The notes beneath the pieces were generated by a model, which saw only the letters and a program-made list of their open reading frames with translations, did not search any database and was not told the origin of the DNA. Both the position numbers and the translations under genes were made by a program. From NCBI GenBank assembly GCA_016711875.1, contig JADJSD010000006.1, forward strand, positions 186,001 through 250,000: a stretch of DNA of 64,000 nt. The letters are read 5' to 3'. Shown piece by piece: positions 17,431-23,572 of this stretch (position 1 is the first letter of the stretch; each line of letters begins with the position of its first letter). The DNA is from Betaproteobacteria bacterium (lineage in GTDB: Bacteria; Pseudomonadota; Gammaproteobacteria; Burkholderiales; Usitatibacteraceae).

Positions 17431-18120
17431 TCAGGCGGCCTGCGCGGCCGTGGTGCTGCGGCGGCGCTGGAAGAGGAAGCCCAGGCCGAAGACGGAAGCG
17501 AACACGAAGGCGTAGACGCCGATGCGAGCCATCGCGTGCGTGTCGAAGTACTCCTTGAAGAGCGGCTCGCTCACGATCATCTGGGCGGCGGTCCAGCACA
17601 GCACCGCGACGCCGACCTGGACGATCCAGGGGTACTTCTCGACCCACTTGAGGATCAGGGTCGATCCCCACACGACGATCGGGATGCTGATGAGCAGTCC
17701 GATCACGACGAGGGCGAAAGAGCCGTGCGCCGCGCCCGCGACCGCGAGCACGTTGTCGAGGCCCATGGCGGCGTCCGCGATGACGATGGTCTGCATGGCG
17801 CCCCAGAAGGTGGCGGCGGCCTTCACTTCGTGGCCCTCGCCTTCCTGCGGCTTCAGCAGCTTGAAGGCGATCCACACGAGGATCGCGCCGCCCGCGGCCA
17901 TGAGACCGGGGATGCCGAGCAGCCATACCACCGCCATCGTCATGACGACACGCACGGCGATGGCGCCGAAAGTGCCCCAGAGGATGGCCCGCTTCTGCAG
18001 GTGAGGCGGCAGGTTTCGCGCCGCGAGGGCAATGACGATCGCGTTGTCGCCGGCGAGGGCGAGGTCGATCACGATGATGGCCGCGAGGGCCGTGAAGAAT
18101 TCCGGCGTGAAGAGCTCCAT
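17431..18120 (-). CDS. TerC-family metal exporter (YjbE/Alx-like)
   Basis: 229-residue inner-membrane protein with about seven helices. It has the TerC signature twice: VIDLALAGDNAIVIALAAR near residue 18 and VIADAAMGLDNVLAVAG near residue 113, each carrying an acidic pair expected to bind Mn2+. Length and the DLALAGDNA motif place it with YjbE/YkoY-type members, which in several bacteria export manganese, including to load exoenzymes. Its leader contains a yybP-ykoY riboswitch (18183-18292), the manganese-sensing RNA classically found before such genes, which supports a manganese role strongly. A ribosome site AAGGGGGAC precedes ATG 18120. Confidence 0.92.
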   Translation of the reverse strand: MELFTPEFFTALAAIIVIDLALAGDNAIVIALAARNLPPHLQKRAILWGTFGAIAVRVVMTMAVVWLLGIPGLMAAGGAILVWIAFKLLKPQEGEGHEVKAAATFWGAMQTIVIADAAMGLDNVLAVAGAAHGSFALVVIGLLISIPIVVWGSTLILKWVEKYPWIVQVGVAVLCWTAAQMIVSEPLFKEYFDTHAMARIGVYAFVFASVFGLGFLFQRRRSTTAAQAA

Positions 18121-18182
18121 CCCGGGTGTCCCCCTTGTTCTGGTTCGTGGGCAGTCCGCTCGCGGGCGGGCGGGGACGGATG

Positions 18183-18292
18183 CCCTTGCCGGCCCGGCAA
18201 GGGTCTCGCCCGGTGGCGACGATCACCACCCCGCGGCCGGGAGTGGAAGCTCCGGGATGACGACCGTGGGACGAAAGGGCTACTCCCCCTTG
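18183..18292 (-). ncRNA. yybP-ykoY manganese riboswitch upstream of terC
   Basis: Read on the minus strand, the leader has CAAGGGGGAGTAGCC (the invariant GGGGAGUAGC loop) at its 5' end, GGTCGTCATCCCGG in the middle, a GGTGG...CCACC stem, and CCGGGCGAGACCCTTG at its 3' end. P1 forms between CAAGGG (18292-18287) and CCCTTG (18203-18198). The 3' P1 strand is also the 5' arm of a hairpin CCCTTGCC...GGCAAGGG (18203-18183), so ligand binding and hairpin formation compete, the usual expression platform. No U-tract follows, so regulation may be translational or Rho-dependent. These conserved boxes match the Mn2+-sensing yybP-ykoY class; the metal is inferred from the class. Confidence 0.88.
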
Positions 18293-18340
18293 GGCGCCCC
18301 GATCCGGCTAACGCGATCGGAATGCCTTCGAGATGAAGGG

Positions 18341-18346
18341 ATTATC
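18341..18346 (-). promoter_or_regulatory. -10-like element for the terC transcript
   Basis: GATAAT on the minus strand, about 50 bp before the 5' end of the terC riboswitch. No convincing -35 box is visible, so confidence is low. Confidence 0.3.
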
Positions 18347-18413
18347 GAAACGGATCCCGTCGGGCGGATGGAAAATCACAATTGCGCCATTGAGATTTTT
18401 CATGCGGGCGCGA

Positions 18414-18442
18414 TTGCATTTGCGAATCGTTGCCTTTATAAC
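18414..18442 (+). promoter_or_regulatory. Sigma-70 promoter of the riboswitch / HTH-only LysR transcript
   Basis: TTGCAT (18414-18419), 17-bp spacer, TATAAC (18437-18442) in a locally AT-rich island. The predicted start (about 18449) is some 28 nt before the second riboswitch aptamer, which fits a leader transcript of about 265 nt. Confidence 0.65.
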
Positions 18443-18443
18443 G

Positions 18444-18455
18444 AATGCGCGCATT
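18444..18455. promoter_or_regulatory. Palindrome AATGCGCGCATT over the predicted transcription start
   Basis: Perfect 12-bp palindrome directly after the -10 box and covering the expected +1. Its position suits a repressor operator. The HTH-only LysR protein encoded downstream is an obvious candidate binder, but that is inference. Confidence 0.45.
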
Positions 18456-18476
18456 GCGAAAACGATGCGTGCCCTT

Positions 18477-18583
18477 CAAAGGGGAGTAGCTTTTACGGTT
18501 GGGTCGTCAATACGGGCTTCGGCCCCGGCCCATCCGGCAGCGCGAGGCCTCGAGGCCTTTCGTCTGTTAGCGAGACCTTTGCC
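18477..18583 (+). ncRNA. Second yybP-ykoY manganese riboswitch, upstream of an HTH-only LysR gene
   Basis: On the plus strand: CAAAGGGGAGTAGC (18477-18490) at the 5' end, GGTCGTCAATACGGGC in the middle (18502-18516), and TTAGCGAGACCTTTGCC (18568-18583, approximate) at the 3' end. P1 pairs CAAAGG (18477-18482) with CCTTTG (18576-18581). All three class-defining boxes are present with the right order and spacing. Downstream, GGCAAAGG (18635-18642) could pair with CCTTTGCC (18576-18583), i.e. an alternative partner for the P1 3' strand. The first gene after it is the 118-aa LysR-type HTH protein at 18713, not a known manganese transporter. Confidence 0.8.
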
Positions 18584-18614
18584 AGTTCCTGGCATCGGTC
18601 CGCTCGAGAATCCA

Positions 18615-18668
18615 GCGGCCTTTGCCTTGACCGGGGCAAAGGCCGCGCCGTTTCCGGGACCGGAAACG
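18615..18668 (+). promoter_or_regulatory. Tandem hairpins: probable expression platform of the second riboswitch
   Basis: Hairpin A: a perfect 12-bp stem gcggcctttgcc (18615-18626) / ggcaaaggccgc (18635-18646) with an 8-nt loop. Its 3' arm can alternatively pair with the P1 3' strand of the aptamer (CCTTTGCC at 18576-18583), giving a switch. Hairpin B: cgtttccgg (18649-18657), GA, ccggaaacg (18660-18668), a perfect 9-bp stem. No U-run follows either hairpin, so control may act on Rho access or on downstream translation; the start codon is 45 nt further. Confidence 0.6.
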
Positions 18669-18712
18669 ACGCGGAATCGACAGACCGAAGAAATGACGAA
18701 AGGAACTTCGCC

Positions 18713-19069
18713 ATGCCCCGCTCTCGCCTCCGACGCTACTTCCGCCACGGTTTTTTCCCCCAGATGGTCGCCTTCGAGGCCTGTGTCCGCCTGGGCAGCG
18801 TGACGCGCGCCGCCGAAGAGCTCTCGCTCGCCCAGCCGACCGTCTCCTGCCTCATCCGCAAGCTCAACGACACCATCGGCGAGCCCGTGCTGCACACGCG
18901 CGGCCGGCGGGTCGAGCCCACCCCGATGGGTCGCGAACTGCTTTCGCTGTGCGAGGAAGCCTTCGCCTCCTTCGATCGCTTCGACGAGCGTCGCGCCGAA
19001 CTGGCGCGCCTGCGCGAAGAGGCGCGCGAGCACGCTCCCGGGCCGGTTTCGCTATCATCGACGGCTTGA
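18713..19069 (+). CDS. LysR-type HTH-domain-only protein (118 aa)
   Basis: Residues about 12-72 are a complete LysR winged HTH: FPQMVAFEACVRLGSVTRAA, SLAQPTVSCLIRKLNDTIG, LHTRGRRVEPTPMGRELL. A short linker helix follows and the protein stops at residue 118, so the roughly 200-residue effector-binding domain of LysR regulators is absent. There is no remnant of that domain downstream, where the next gene begins after 23 bp, so this is a stable short form rather than a recent truncation. RBS gaaagg precedes ATG 18713. It is the first gene behind a manganese riboswitch, so its level rather than a ligand pocket may carry the signal. Confidence 0.8.
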   Translation: MPRSRLRRYFRHGFFPQMVAFEACVRLGSVTRAAEELSLAQPTVSCLIRKLNDTIGEPVLHTRGRRVEPTPMGRELLSLCEEAFASFDRFDERRAELARLREEAREHAPGPVSLSSTA

Positions 19070-19092
19070 TCGTCCGCCGCCGAAAGCCCGCG

Positions 19093-19530
19093 ATGCCACT
19101 GACCCTGCCTGTCCAGCGTGTCCTCACCCTCGAAGCCGCTCGCGTTGCGCTGGCGGCCTCCGAAGCCACTGCGATCCAGAACGGCTGGAAAGTCGTCATC
19201 GCCGTCGTGGATTCCGGTGGCCATCTCGTGGCCGCGATCCGGCTGGACGGCACCCAGACCAGCTCCGTGGACACGGCCCTGGGCAAGGCCCGGGCGGCGG
19301 TCGCCTTCAAGCGGCCGACCCGGGTCATCGAGGACATGGTGAACGGCCCCCGCCCGGCCTTCGCGACGGTACCCGGGGCCGGCGCCGCCTTCGCCCTCCT
19401 CCAGGGGGGCCTTCCGGTCGAGGTCGAAGGACAGGTCATCGGGGGAATCGGCGTCTCGGGCGTCAAGGCGAGCGACGATGAGATCGTTGCCGGGGCCGGA
19501 GTCCAGGCCCTCCTCGCCGCCCTCGGCTGA
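19093..19530 (+). CDS. GlcG/HbpS-like heme-degrading-family protein (DUF336)
   Basis: 145 residues, the usual size. TLEAARVALAASEATA is the family N-terminal helix, VVIAVVDSGGHLVAAIRLDG the core strand-turn (shown in part), ALGKARAAVAFKRPT the central helix, and GGLPVEVEGQVIGGIGVSG the conserved C-terminal hairpin. Members bind heme or small molecules (HbpS), or occur as orphan GlcG in glycolate and other catabolic operons; function here is open. It follows the HTH-only LysR gene by 23 bp and precedes the amidase by 46 bp on the same strand, so it is likely part of the riboswitch-led transcript. Confidence 0.88.
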   Translation: MPLTLPVQRVLTLEAARVALAASEATAIQNGWKVVIAVVDSGGHLVAAIRLDGTQTSSVDTALGKARAAVAFKRPTRVIEDMVNGPRPAFATVPGAGAAFALLQGGLPVEVEGQVIGGIGVSGVKASDDEIVAGAGVQALLAALG

Positions 19531-19576
19531 ACGGGAAAGCTGGCCCGCCGGGGCATCCCCCGGCAGAATAGCGGGC

Positions 19577-20920
19577 ATGGAACCCCACGCCCTGGGCCTG
19601 AAGGCCCTTCACGCCGCCTTTCGCGAAGGCCGCCTCACCGTCCAAGGCTACGTCGAAGCCCTCAACAAGCGCGTCGCGGCACTCGAGCCGCGCATCCAGG
19701 CCTTCGAGTGGTTCGAGCCGGCGCGGGCCGCGGCCGAAGCCGAGGAGCGCTCCGGCGGCATCCTGAAGGAACTGCCCCTTTACGGCATCGCCGTGGGGGT
19801 CAAGGACATCATCGGAACCCGCGGAATCCCCACCCGCATGGGCTCGCGCGTCTTCGCGGGGCACGTGCCCGCCCGCTCGGCCGGCCTGGTGCGGCGGTTG
19901 GAGGCCCTGGGCGGCATCGTCTACGCCAAGACGGTCACTTCCGAGTTCGCTTTCCGCCACCCCGGCAAGACCCGCAATCCGTGGAATCCGTCCCACACGC
20001 CCGGGGGTTCCTCGAGCGGCTCCGCGGCAGCCGTGGCGGCGGGATTCGTGCCGGTGGCGATCGGCACGCAGACCCTCGGTTCGATCATCCGCCCCGCTGC
20101 CTTCTGCGGCGTGGTGGGCTACAAGCCCAGTTTCGGCGCCATCTCGCGCGACGGCGTCTTCCCCTTCAGCGGGACCCTCGACCACGTCGGCGTCTTCGCC
20201 CGGTCGGTGGAGGACGCGGCCTGGTTCGGCGCCTGCCTCATGGGCATCGATCCGCGCGACGAGGCGACGGGCATCCGCGCCGGCATGCGCACCCTATCGG
20301 TTCCCCTCGGCCGGCTGGCGTCGCCGCCGCGTCTGGCCGTGGTGAAGACGCCCAAGTGGTCCCTCGCCACGCAGGCGCAGCAAGCCAATTTCACCGAAGC
20401 GGTCGCGACCCTCAAGGACGCCGGCGCCCAGGTGCGCGAGGTGCCCCTGCCGCCCGCCTTCAATGAAGCATGGAATGTCGTGCAGGCGATCATGGACTAC
20501 GACGCCTCGCGCGGCTTTGCCTCGCTCGAGTCGCGCCACCGCCTGCAGTTCTCGGCACCGCTGCTGCAATTGCTCGACCGAGGCAAGCGCATCACCACCG
20601 AGCAGCACGTGAAGCACCTCGCCCGCCGCGACGACTACCGGCGCTGGCTGGACACGCTTTTCGACGGGTGCGAGGCGATCGTGACGATTCCCGCCCCGGG
20701 CGAGGCGCCGGAAGGCCTCGGCAGCACGGGCGATCCGACGTTCTGCTCGCTATGGACCCTCTCCGGCCTGCCGGCCATCACGCTGCCGAGCGGGCGCGGC
20801 CCCAAGGGCCTGCCCCTGGGGCTCCAGGTGGTCGGGCGTTACCGCGAGGACGAGCGCGCGCTGCAGGCCGCGGCCTGGTGCGAGGGCGTGCTGGGCGTCA
20901 CGATGGGCCTCGCCGGGTAG
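19577..20920 (+). CDS. Amidase signature family hydrolase
   Basis: 447 residues with the amidase-signature Ser-cisSer-Lys triad: Lys76 in IAVGVKDIIG, the Ser-rich loop TPGGSSSGSAAAVAAG (Ser145-147), and the nucleophile Ser169 in TQTLGSIIRPA. The C-terminal half retains the substrate-site block GDPTFCSLWTLSGLPAITLP and GLPLGLQVVG. It is not GatA: the length and absence of a gatB/gatC neighbour argue for a small-molecule amidase. Substrate not predictable. The 3' end overlaps the convergent membrane-protein gene by 82 bp. ATG 19577. Confidence 0.92.
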   Translation: MEPHALGLKALHAAFREGRLTVQGYVEALNKRVAALEPRIQAFEWFEPARAAAEAEERSGGILKELPLYGIAVGVKDIIGTRGIPTRMGSRVFAGHVPARSAGLVRRLEALGGIVYAKTVTSEFAFRHPGKTRNPWNPSHTPGGSSSGSAAAVAAGFVPVAIGTQTLGSIIRPAAFCGVVGYKPSFGAISRDGVFPFSGTLDHVGVFARSVEDAAWFGACLMGIDPRDEATGIRAGMRTLSVPLGRLASPPRLAVVKTPKWSLATQAQQANFTEAVATLKDAGAQVREVPLPPAFNEAWNVVQAIMDYDASRGFASLESRHRLQFSAPLLQLLDRGKRITTEQHVKHLARRDDYRRWLDTLFDGCEAIVTIPAPGEAPEGLGSTGDPTFCSLWTLSGLPAITLPSGRGPKGLPLGLQVVGRYREDERALQAAAWCEGVLGVTMGLAG

Positions 20921-21543
20921 CGGCCCCGCATCGCGACCGTCGACACCACCAGGAAGTCGAGCACGCAATAGAACGCGCCCGCCGCCACCGGCGGGTTGAG
21001 CGTCGCGAGCCCGAGGTACGGCACCGCCGGCGCCCAGGTCCAGTTGCCGAGCCAGGTCCCGTAGAGCTCCATCGCGAGCGAAAGCACGAACATCGTCGCG
21101 TAGAGCCGGCGCGAGGGCGAGGCGGCCATGCACGCGAGGAAGAGCGCGAGGAGCAAGGGCCCCAGCGTGTCCTTTCCCAGCCAGGCCAGCGTCCCGACGA
21201 TCGGCACGGCCAGGGCCGCGATGGCCCAGGCGCCCCGGTCGGAGATCCGCGCCGCGAGCTGCATCCCCAGGAAGAAGAGCAGCACGTGCCCGGGCGGGAC
21301 GAAGAGCGGGATGTTGCCGAGACGGTAGTCGTAGAGCCCCCACACGAGCGAGAGGAACACCTCGCCCGCCGTCGCGAACGCGAGGCAGGCGAGGAGCGCG
21401 GGGCGCTCGCCCGCCCGGCTCCTGGCCCACATGAGGATGAATACCGCCCACGCGCCGGCGCTCGCGAGGTGCTGGCCCGGGCCGGGCCAGAGCTGGTCCA
21501 CGGCGAGGCCGAGCACGATCGTCAGCACGATGAGCGCTTTCAT
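20839..21543 (-). CDS. Integral membrane protein of unknown family (about 8 TM)
   Basis: 234 residues with about eight hydrophobic helices from residue 1 (MKALIVLTIVLGLAVDQLW) to about 205. Distinctive conserved-looking stretches: LAFATAGEVFLSLVWGLYDY with an acidic residue in a helix, NIPLFVPPGH, and MELYGTWLGNWTWAP. I do not recognise the family; lysoplasmalogenase (YhhN) and carotenoid-biosynthesis (DUF422) proteins have a similar layout but the match is weak. The polar tail of about 28 residues is encoded in the segment that overlaps the end of the amidase gene, so the real stop could be functionally unimportant. ATG 21543 is divergent from the DUF454 gene 15 bp away. Confidence 0.7.
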   Translation of the reverse strand: MKALIVLTIVLGLAVDQLWPGPGQHLASAGAWAVFILMWARSRAGERPALLACLAFATAGEVFLSLVWGLYDYRLGNIPLFVPPGHVLLFFLGMQLAARISDRGAWAIAALAVPIVGTLAWLGKDTLGPLLLALFLACMAASPSRRLYATMFVLSLAMELYGTWLGNWTWAPAVPYLGLATLNPPVAAGAFYCVLDFLVVSTVAMRGRYPARPIVTPSTPSHQAAACSARSSSR

Positions 21544-21557
21544 GGGAGCATTCTCGC

Positions 21558-22022
21558 ATGTCGATTGCACCGGACGAGCCGCCCGGGGAGAGCGCGCCCG
21601 CCTCGCGCGTGCACGGCTCGGCGGCCGTGCGCTACCTGCTCCTGGCGTGCGGGTTCCTCGCGGTGGGGCTGGGCGTCGCCGGGATCTTCCTGCCCGTGCT
21701 GCCGACGACACCCTTCATGCTGCTCGCCGCGGCGTGCTTCGCGCGATCCTCGCCGCGTTTCCACCACTGGCTTCTCACGCATCGCACCTTCGGCCCGATC
21801 GTGGGCGAGTGGGAGCGCCACCGCGCCATCCCGTGGCGCGCGAAGCTCTGGGCGATCGGGCTCATGTCGGCGACGCTCACGGCCTCCATCGTGTTCTTCG
21901 TGAAGAACCCGTGGGTGCAGGGAGGGCTCGCCGTCATGGGCGTCGCCCTCGCCGTGTGGCTCTACCGCGTTCCGTCGCGGGACCGCCCCGCCCGCGGCCT
22001 GCGCAACGGGGGGCCTAGGTGA
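21558..22022 (+). CDS. YbaN/DUF454 family inner-membrane protein
   Basis: 154 residues. A 22-residue cytoplasmic leader precedes three or four helices: YLLLACGFLAVGLGVAGIFLPVLPTTPFMLLAAACFARSS (in part), which contains the DUF454 signature GIFLPVLPTTPFMLLAA. PRFHHWLLTHRTFGPIV and a final helix pair follow. Function unknown across the family. It starts 15 bp from the divergent membrane-protein gene and ends overlapping the 3' end of pyrB by eight bases on the other strand. Confidence 0.9.
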   Translation: MSIAPDEPPGESAPASRVHGSAAVRYLLLACGFLAVGLGVAGIFLPVLPTTPFMLLAAACFARSSPRFHHWLLTHRTFGPIVGEWERHRAIPWRAKLWAIGLMSATLTASIVFFVKNPWVQGGLAVMGVALAVWLYRVPSRDRPARGLRNGGPR

Positions 22023-23279
22023 GGCGATGGAACGGGGCGTCGCCGGCGCCGATGCGCGGCGGCGAGATCCAGGGCGCGTCCCGGAGGCTTCCGGCGATGA
22101 GGTTCTCGACCCCGAGCAGCACCGCGAAGACCGCCATGCGCACCGGGATGCCCGCGTCCGTCTGGCGGAAGATCGCGAGGCGCGGATCGTTGTCGAGGTC
22201 CGTGGCGAGGTCGTTCGAGCCTGGCGTGCCGTCGCGCGGCAACGGATGCATCACGATCGTGTCCTTCTGGCACAGGGCGTCGACGCGCTTCTTGTCGATG
22301 CGGAAGTCGATCGGGTAGTGCTCGAGCGCCTCGCCGGACATGCGCTCCTTCTGGATGCGCGTCGCATAGAGCACGTCGCACTTCTTGAGGCCCTCCTTGA
22401 GCGAGCTCGCGCGGCGCACCTTGTGGCCGGCGGCCTCGGCGTGCGCGACGAGGTCCTCGGGCATCTCGAGCGAGGGCGGGGCGAGCAGCGTGAAGGTGAG
22501 GCCCTTGAAGAGCGAGAGCAGGCGGATGAGCGAGTGGACCGTGCGGCCGTGCTTCAGGTCGCCGACCATCGCGAGGTGCGCGCCGTCGACCTTCTTGCCC
22601 AGGCGCGCGAACTCCCGCCGGATCGTGTAGAGGTCGAGCAGGGCCTGCGTGGGGTGCTCGCCCACGCCGTCGCCGCCGTTGATCACCGGCACGTGCACGC
22701 CCTTGGCGAAGCGCGCGACCGAGCCCTGGTCCGGGTGGCGCACGACGATCGCGTCGGCGTAGCCCGCGATCACGCGGCTCGTGTCCTCGATCGATTCGCC
22801 CTTGGCCATCGAGGAGAAGGTGAAACCCGTGGTGTCGCACACCGAGCCGCCCAGCCGGCAGAAGGCCGTGGCGAAGCTCAGCTGCGCGTGCGCGTGCTGG
22901 GCTCGAAGAAGAGGTTGGCGAGCACGGCCCCTTCGAGCACGCGCGTCACCTTGGTGCGGCGTGCGATGGGTTCCATGGCCTCGGCGACGGCGAGCAGGTC
23001 CTCCACGGCGGCGCGGTCGAACTGCTCGACCGAAAGCAGGTGGGGCTTGCCGCGCGGGGTGATGCGCTCGCGCAGGCCGGCGGGCAGGGCGCTCGCGCCC
23101 GGCAGTTCCGCGAGGACCTTGGCCGCCATCGCGGGCATCGCGCGGTGCTCCTTCGAGCCGTCGGGCAGGAGCCAGGTGTCGAGCGCGCGGCGCGTGACGC
23201 CCAGGCGGGCGGCGAAGTCGTTGCGGGTGAGGGCGAGGCGCTTCATGGCCTCGCGAAGGCGGTCCTGCTGGCTTTTCAT
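22015..23279 (-). CDS. pyrB: Aspartate carbamoyltransferase with N-terminal XRE-like HTH (frameshifted)
   Basis: Residues 1-60 form a helix-turn-helix (RLREAMKRLALTRNDFAARL, then GVTRRALDTWLLPDGS), absent from ordinary ATCase. The catalytic chain starts near residue 95 (GKPHLLSVEQFDRAAVEDLL) and shows FFEPSTRTR (carbamoyl-phosphate site), GGDGVGEHPTQALLDLYTI, and HPLPRDGTPGSN. At about 22880-22890 the frame breaks: the first part ends TRTRS-stop, while the other frame continues LSFATAFCRLGGSVCDTTGF. A two-base excess in a GC repeat (or one lost base) explains it; since pyrimidine synthesis is normally needed, a sequence error is likely. Intact length about 420. The promoter is flanked by two palindromic operators, suggesting autoregulation through the HTH. 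No pyrI is present. Confidence 0.85.
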
Positions 23280-23291
23280 GGTCGCACTCCT

Positions 23292-23306
23292 ATACGCAAT
23301 GCGTTC
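23292..23306. promoter_or_regulatory. Operator copy 1 before HTH-pyrB
   Basis: ATACGC-AAT-GCGTTC, an imperfect copy of the palindrome at 23338-23352. It abuts the -10 box on its downstream side and covers the expected transcription start of pyrB, 12 bp before the start codon. Confidence 0.6.
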
Positions 23307-23336
23307 ATGATATTGCCGAAAACATCAGCAGGACAA
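23307..23336 (-). promoter_or_regulatory. Promoter of HTH-pyrB
   Basis: On the minus strand: TTGTCC (23336-23331), 18-bp spacer, TATCAT (23312-23307). It lies in an AT-rich island exactly between the two operator copies. The leader is short, with AGGAG eight bases before ATG 23279. Confidence 0.6.
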
Positions 23337-23337
23337 T

Positions 23338-23352
23338 ATACGCAAAGCGTAT
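23338..23352. promoter_or_regulatory. Operator copy 2 before HTH-pyrB (perfect palindrome)
   Basis: ATACGC-AAA-GCGTAT, a perfect 6-3-6 palindrome one base upstream of the -35 box. Centre-to-centre distance to copy 1 is 46 bp. The form is typical of sites for XRE-type dimeric repressors. Confidence 0.65.
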
Positions 23353-23572
23353 TGTCCGGGCGGCGAGGCCGAAAAAGGGGGCGCGGTCCGGACCGGGGTG
23401 TATCCCCCGGATCCGTCCCGGCGCCAATGTGCGCGCTTGCGGGGTTGTTCACTGCTTGTGGACCCACTATCGGCCCGGGGCGCCGGAATCCCTGTGAAGC
23501 GCGTCACACGGGGGGTTGCAGCGGTCACGCGGGGAATTGCAGCTGAAAGATTGGGCTATAGTCCCGGCGGAC

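Noticed and set aside
18032..19069. A longer open frame that extends the HTH-only LysR protein upstream to 18032
   Set aside because: The extra part crosses both riboswitches and a promoter island, and has no LysR-like or other domain; the RBS and domain start support ATG 18713.
23353..23572. Additional small gene in the pyrB/ROK kinase gap
   Set aside because: The open frames there overlap the operator region or the kinase start and have no ribosome site; only the operator sites and a TATAGT box stand out.
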